64,000 nt of DNA from contig NC_063286.1 of NCBI RefSeq assembly GCF_910591885.1, forward strand, positions 3,658,001-3,722,000, in the 5' to 3' direction. Shown piece after piece: positions 59,902 to 64,000 of this stretch. The position numbers were made by a program, and so were the translations under genes. Position 1 is the stretch's first letter, and each line of letters begins with the position of its first letter. Below the pieces are notes generated by a model, which was not told where the DNA came from, searched no databases, and was given only the letters and a program-made list of their open reading frames with translations. Origin of the DNA: Bombus terrestris (Eukaryota > Arthropoda > Insecta > Hymenoptera > Apidae).

Positions 59902-62900
59902 GACTTTGTCCCGTGCCTCCACCACCGCCACCACCACCTCCAGTGCCTGGTCAGGTGCCGGCCATGAGGATCAACACCATCGAGGTAAGTGGAAGATCGT
60001 ATTCAGTCGGCGTTTGTCGCTCGTTGCGAGCGATTCTTGTGGATTTTAGTAGCATGACGTAGGAAGCTTTAACTGACCTAAACGAAAGGAAGGACAGAAA
60101 GGAAAATATTATGTGCGTTGATTGGACCAATTGTTCAACTTCAAGTGTAATATTTTATTTGTGAATCGTTGGTAATATTGTTTGAAAAAGAATTCTTCTT
60201 AGTGTCAGAGTGTTTCCCCTTCTACTTGTGTTTCAGTTTATTCAGTTGGATAACTAAGAATGGTGAGTGTTGAGATGAAAGGATTTCTTGGGTCAAGTTG
60301 AAGCGTATAGCTTGAAGAAAACGAGGGCATATACATACATATATATATATATATATGAGAATTTATGGAAAGAATGTGAGGTCGCGATGAAAGCGTAGAT
60401 TTAAGATAAAAGATGTTTCATGAGGAATTATAGTTGGTCCAAAATTAAAGAGATTTCAAGGCTGTTGTGCCTTCTCTTTGTTCCACGTGTATTCTCTTCC
60501 ACTGTTTGTTTTCCACATGTACAGTTCTTTGTTCCAATATATTTAAAAATAATTTAAGCACATAACAAAAGGAAAAGACGAAGAAGAACAGCCTTGTATG
60601 AAGTATAACATCTTCGACTCTGCAACTGACAAATTTGATACCTTCAAAATCAACTTAATATGCTATTCTCATTATATTCTTATTTTTGAAGGTGAAAAAT
60701 TTGAAAAATTTGTCACTTGCTGAAACGCGAGGCTTCTATTTTAATGTCACTGAATGCGACTGTGTAATTAACATTTAACGATCATAAAGATGCTAAGGGA
60801 GACGTTGAATCGTAGGCACCAGTGACAAGAAGGCCTCAGATGGCTAACAACGATGTTTACGAACCACCAGCGGCCATTCAGAACGCAATGCTGACCAAGG
60901 ATAAGAAACCATTCACGTATACGCCGGGAATGGGTGGAAAATTGGACCTTTCTCAAATTCGAAGCCCACGAATGGCACGCAGAGTGGCGAAAAATGCGAA
61001 CGACGAGGGAATCGAGGGTCCGCCAAAATCGGCGCTCGAACCGAAGCCGACACCAACACAAAACACCGGGGCCAATCTGTTTGTTCAGCCTCAAGTAGCG
61101 ATCCCTGTCTTTCCGACCAATGTTCCGGTTCAACCGTCTGTCAATAGAACACCATCTACACCTCCTGCCAATAAGATTCAACCTACTAGTAAGTATACTT
61201 GACGATTAAAATGTAAGAATGTAGTTGAGAAAATGATGAAGATAAAGTAGAAATTTTGGAAAACAAGTTAAATACTTTCAGATATAATAATAATTACAAT
61301 GATAGTCGCTAAACACTTGACCTCGAACAGAATAGTGATGATGTTGTCTTTACTCAGTCATGTAAATTGGATGAAAGCAGTTTATTAAAAAAAAATCTTT
61401 CCAAATCCACTTATGTCCATCTGGTAAATATTTCTTAATAGTTTTAGAGATTGTGCATATGAATTATGAAGTTTAAATTTCTTCTTCTATGAAGTCAAGT
61501 CTTCTTCTATGATGTTTCTGAACCGCTATAGAATTTTCTAATAATTAAAACTCACAAATACAGTGACTCACGAAAGTATTCGAACGCTTACATATGCAAA
61601 CTTGAATGGCCGAAATAATGTACATTAAAGTAATTTGCTTAGACAAGCAGATGTCAACAGGAAGATGGAAGTCTTATGATTATGTCAGTAAAATTTGAGA
61701 AGGATTCAACAACGTAGGTAGGAGTTGATACATTTATTAGAAACACGCATTGTAAGTGACTGATAAAGGTATTTGAACGCTACATGTATTATTAAATTAT
61801 TTAATATTAATGTTTTGTTGGACCACCTTTAGCAGCGATAGTGTGTCTCAATCGACGTTCCATACTGTAAACCAATGATTTTGTAAAACTACATTCAACG
61901 GACTTCCATATTTCTATAATTTTATCTTTCAATACTTGCTTTGAGATTATATGAAATTTGTTTCATTTTTTTCCGATTTCAGCCTATAAATTTTCAATAG
62001 GATTTATGTGTGGACTTTGTAGTAGAGTAATTAACATGTGTGGTGTATTTATATAGGATTCATTCTTTCACAATTCTAGCAGTATGTTTAGGATCATTAT
62101 CTTGTTGGAAGTGGAAATCTTTCAATAATCCTAATTTACGGGCACTTTCTTTAAGGTTATTTTTTTAAATATTGGAATACTTATACTTATCAAGTATTCC
62201 ATCAATGAATATCAAATTTCCGGCGCCACCGGCAGCCATGCACTCCCACGTCATGACCGATCCACCTCCGTGTTTCACTGTTTCACGTAAATGTCGAATT
62301 TCCAATTTCGTATTTGGTTCCCTCCGCACATAATTTTGACCATCCGAGCCAAAAACGTTAAACTTTGTCCCAAAAAGAATTATCTTTATTAATATAGGTT
62401 TTTGCAAATATCAATCTTTTTTCATGATTTATCGCATTAATACATGGCTCGTTTCGCGATACTCTGCCACGAATATTATTGCTTTCTCTCCTCTCTCCCA
62501 GTCAATTTCTTTGGTCTACCTTATCGACCTTTGTTTACTAGTGTTCCCTCGTTCTTTGACTTTTTTACCATATAATGTATCGTGGACTTACTTCTGTTCA
62601 CAATTCTGGCAATCTCGTTACATGATCTGCCGTCCTCATGTAATCGGATATTATTTCTCTTCCACAATTTTTTGTTTCACACTTGTTGGTATTCATTTTA
62701 AATGCTATTGTGCACACTTTTGCGTTACTGTTACTGAAACGATATCCTAACATCAAGTGAACGTACCAATATCTTCATTTAGCAATGATGTTTACATTGG
62801 CTGCAAAGGAAGATGAAAAACTATCAACAGTGTTACAGCGCTCGAATAATTTTCTGGGACACTCATCATGAACGTTTCTAATAAAAGTATCATAATTCCT

Positions 62901-63863
62901 CTCTAATATTATTGAATAGTTTTTCAAATTTTACTGATGTAATCTTGACACTTTTCCGTCGTTATAGATACCAAATTGTTTTAACAAATTAGTTTAGTAC
63001 ACCTCATTTTATTAATTGAAATTTGTAAGTTTAAGCGTTCGAATACTTTCGTCAGCCATTGTATGTCTCGCTATACTGACTGTACCTACAGAGCACGTTC
63101 GTCTATTTGTATCGACCGGTGGTAAAAGGTTCGACTCCGGTTTACGGTTACAAATAATGGCGATAATGTTTTGTCCGCAGTTCGCTTACCTTTGAACGTA
63201 GCAAACCAAAACAACGTTGGTATTCCAAGGCACAACAATATGTGTCTCTCCCGATTCAAATCTTCCGTTGACTTTCGAGCAAAAATCTAAAGCAACCGGA
63301 CAATGGAAAAAATTGAATGCCATAATTTTGTCATTTCAGCTCCAGAGAAGCAACCAGAATCACCGAAACACGTGACCAAAGTAGAGACCAAAGTAATCCC
63401 CACGATGGCAGTTCAGCCGAACACACCCGAAAGTCCGAGCACTCCTACTCAAGTGACTTTGACAAAGGCGCCAACTCCGTGGCTGCAGAATAAGAACAAG
63501 CCACAGGAAGAATTACCAGAGTGGGCGAAACGTTCGAGCGTGAACAAACAGCAGAGCACGTCGTCGTCTTCGCCGGATAGTCCAACGTCACCACCGGTCT
63601 ACGCGCCTTCGATTCAGCAAACACAGCAACAATCACCACAATGGCAACAAACTCAACAAAGGCAGCAATCGATTCAACAGAGGCCACAGTCTCAGCCGCT
63701 TCAACCAACACAACAAAGACCATCGCAAATTCAGCAACCGCAACAATATCAATACCAGCAGCCTCAGCAATTCAATCAGCAACAGAAACGTCCGTTCTCT
63801 AGTCCTTCTGCAACGCAACAGGTTCATCCAACGCAGACGCAAGAACGCATGATACCAATTCGC
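59902..63863 (+). CDS. Zasp-like PDZ/LIM Z-disc scaffold protein, three internal exons (partial)
   Basis: Exons 59902-59984, 60816-61188 and 63340-63863 join in frame (phases 1, 0 and 1 on entry, 0 on exit), about 326 codons. The first starts with LCPV, nine prolines and VPGQVP. The second holds KPFTYTPGMGGKLDLSQ and RSPRMARRVAKNA. The third has LPEWAKRSS and a long Gln/Pro-rich tract, and ends IR|GTAAGT. The KPFTYTP and SPRMARR blocks followed by Pro/Gln-rich linker are what I recall of insect Zasp52/Zasp66 middle regions; Zasp proteins bind alpha-actinin and help build and hold Z-discs. No PDZ or LIM domain lies in the window, so upstream exons (beyond long introns or under another promoter) and downstream exons past 64,000 are required. 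The exon structure is firm; the family name is moderately sure and the paralogue is not assigned. Confidence 0.7.
59985..60815 (+). other. Intron of the Zasp-like gene
   Basis: 831 bp, donor GAG|GTAAGT, acceptor GAATCGTAG. It contains a short (AT)n near 60,340-60,356 and no other recognised feature. Confidence 0.7.
61561..63061 (-). mobile_element. Tc1-like transposon, dead copy 2
   Basis: 1,501 bp flanked by TA (61,559-61,560 and 63,062-63,063). The left tip is CAGTGACTCACGAAAGTATT and the right tip (inverted) CAATGGCTGACGAAAGTATT. It aligns along its whole length with copy 1 at high identity by eye. It shares the in-frame TAA between the HTH region and GRPKKL (62,521-62,523) and the same broken frames. 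Confidence 0.93.
61780..62760 (-). pseudogene. Tc1 transposase pseudogene, copy 2
   Basis: The same landmarks as copy 1 on the minus strand. The open piece at 62,165-62,407 includes GSDGQNYV and VKHGGGSVM, followed by remnants of the QDNDPKHTA-type Asp motif (near 62,085-62,110) and the catalytic Glu region. Not functional. Confidence 0.85.
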
Positions 63864-64000
63864 GTAAGTGTTTATTATCATGCGAGGCAGATGTTGGAAA
63901 GTAGTTTCACGATCTCGCTGACTACTGTAACTCACGTCAATCCATTCGTTTGATAAATTCAACGATCGGTGGGTCAGATGTTTAGTTGGACTGTGCTACT
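63864..64000 (+). other. Start of the next Zasp-like intron
   Basis: Follows donor CGC|GTAAGTG and is cut by the window end. Confidence 0.6.

Larger units (their letters stand above)
61189..63339 (+). other. Intron of the Zasp-like gene carrying a Tc1 insertion
   Basis: 2,151 bp, donor A|GTAAGT and acceptor TTTGTCATTTCAG. About 1.5 kb of it is the Tc1 copy; without that it would be about 650 bp. The transposon lies antisense to the host gene. Confidence 0.75.

Noticed and set aside
63115..63145. GGTTCGACTCC, a tRNA B-box-like sequence
   Set aside because: No A box at the right distance and no cloverleaf; acceptor and anticodon stems cannot be formed.
1..64000. CRISPR arrays, bacterial operons, rRNA genes
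   Set aside because: No regular direct-repeat/spacer array, no ribosome-binding-site-led gene strings and no rRNA core sequences; introns and insect-type elements show a eukaryotic nuclear genome.

Overview
The window looks like nuclear DNA of a hymenopteran insect, most likely a bee. It has AT-rich sequence broken by GC/CpG-rich islands, short GT-AG introns, short runs of the insect telomere unit TTAGG, many mariner/Tc1/piggyBac-type short elements, and an arthropod chemosensory ionotropic receptor. The species cannot be fixed from the sequence alone.

Layout. Positions 1-31,600 hold no protein-coding exon I can defend. This stretch is a patchwork of GC islands and AT-rich DNA seeded with miniature transposons and one 1.5 kb dead Tc1 element. 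It also contains a well-formed TATA-less minus-strand promoter (Inr at about 27,890 plus a correctly spaced DPE), which may start a leftward gene whose coding exons I cannot identify. Positions 31,889-40,486 (+) carry a complete 16-exon ionotropic receptor, best matched to Ir93a (about 894 residues). I rebuilt it exon by exon, and every junction is GT-AG and keeps the frame. Two of its introns are unusual: one carries a 1.5 kb block bracketed by direct repeats, the other a minisatellite of about 15 TACTAAC/T units. Positions 41,911-44,867 (+) hold a two-exon gene with its own TATA/Inr promoter. It encodes a secreted, low-complexity protein with five four-cysteine repeats, which I cannot assign to a named family. 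Positions 44,868-59,901 are non-coding, or the long 5' intron of the next gene. Positions 59,902-63,863 (+) are three internal exons of a Pro/Gln-rich muscle scaffold protein resembling Zasp (PDZ-LIM, Z-disc), with a second Tc1 copy in one intron. The gene continues beyond the window.

The three genes share a strand but show no operon-like or functional link. The clearest window-wide system is transposon debris: 13 copies of an about 80-bp near-perfect palindrome that closely resembles human MADE1 (an Hsmar1-derived MITE), at least six TTAA-flanked piggyBac-type short elements, two Tc1 copies sharing the same disabling stop codon, a hAT-type MITE, and other mariner/Tc1 MITEs.
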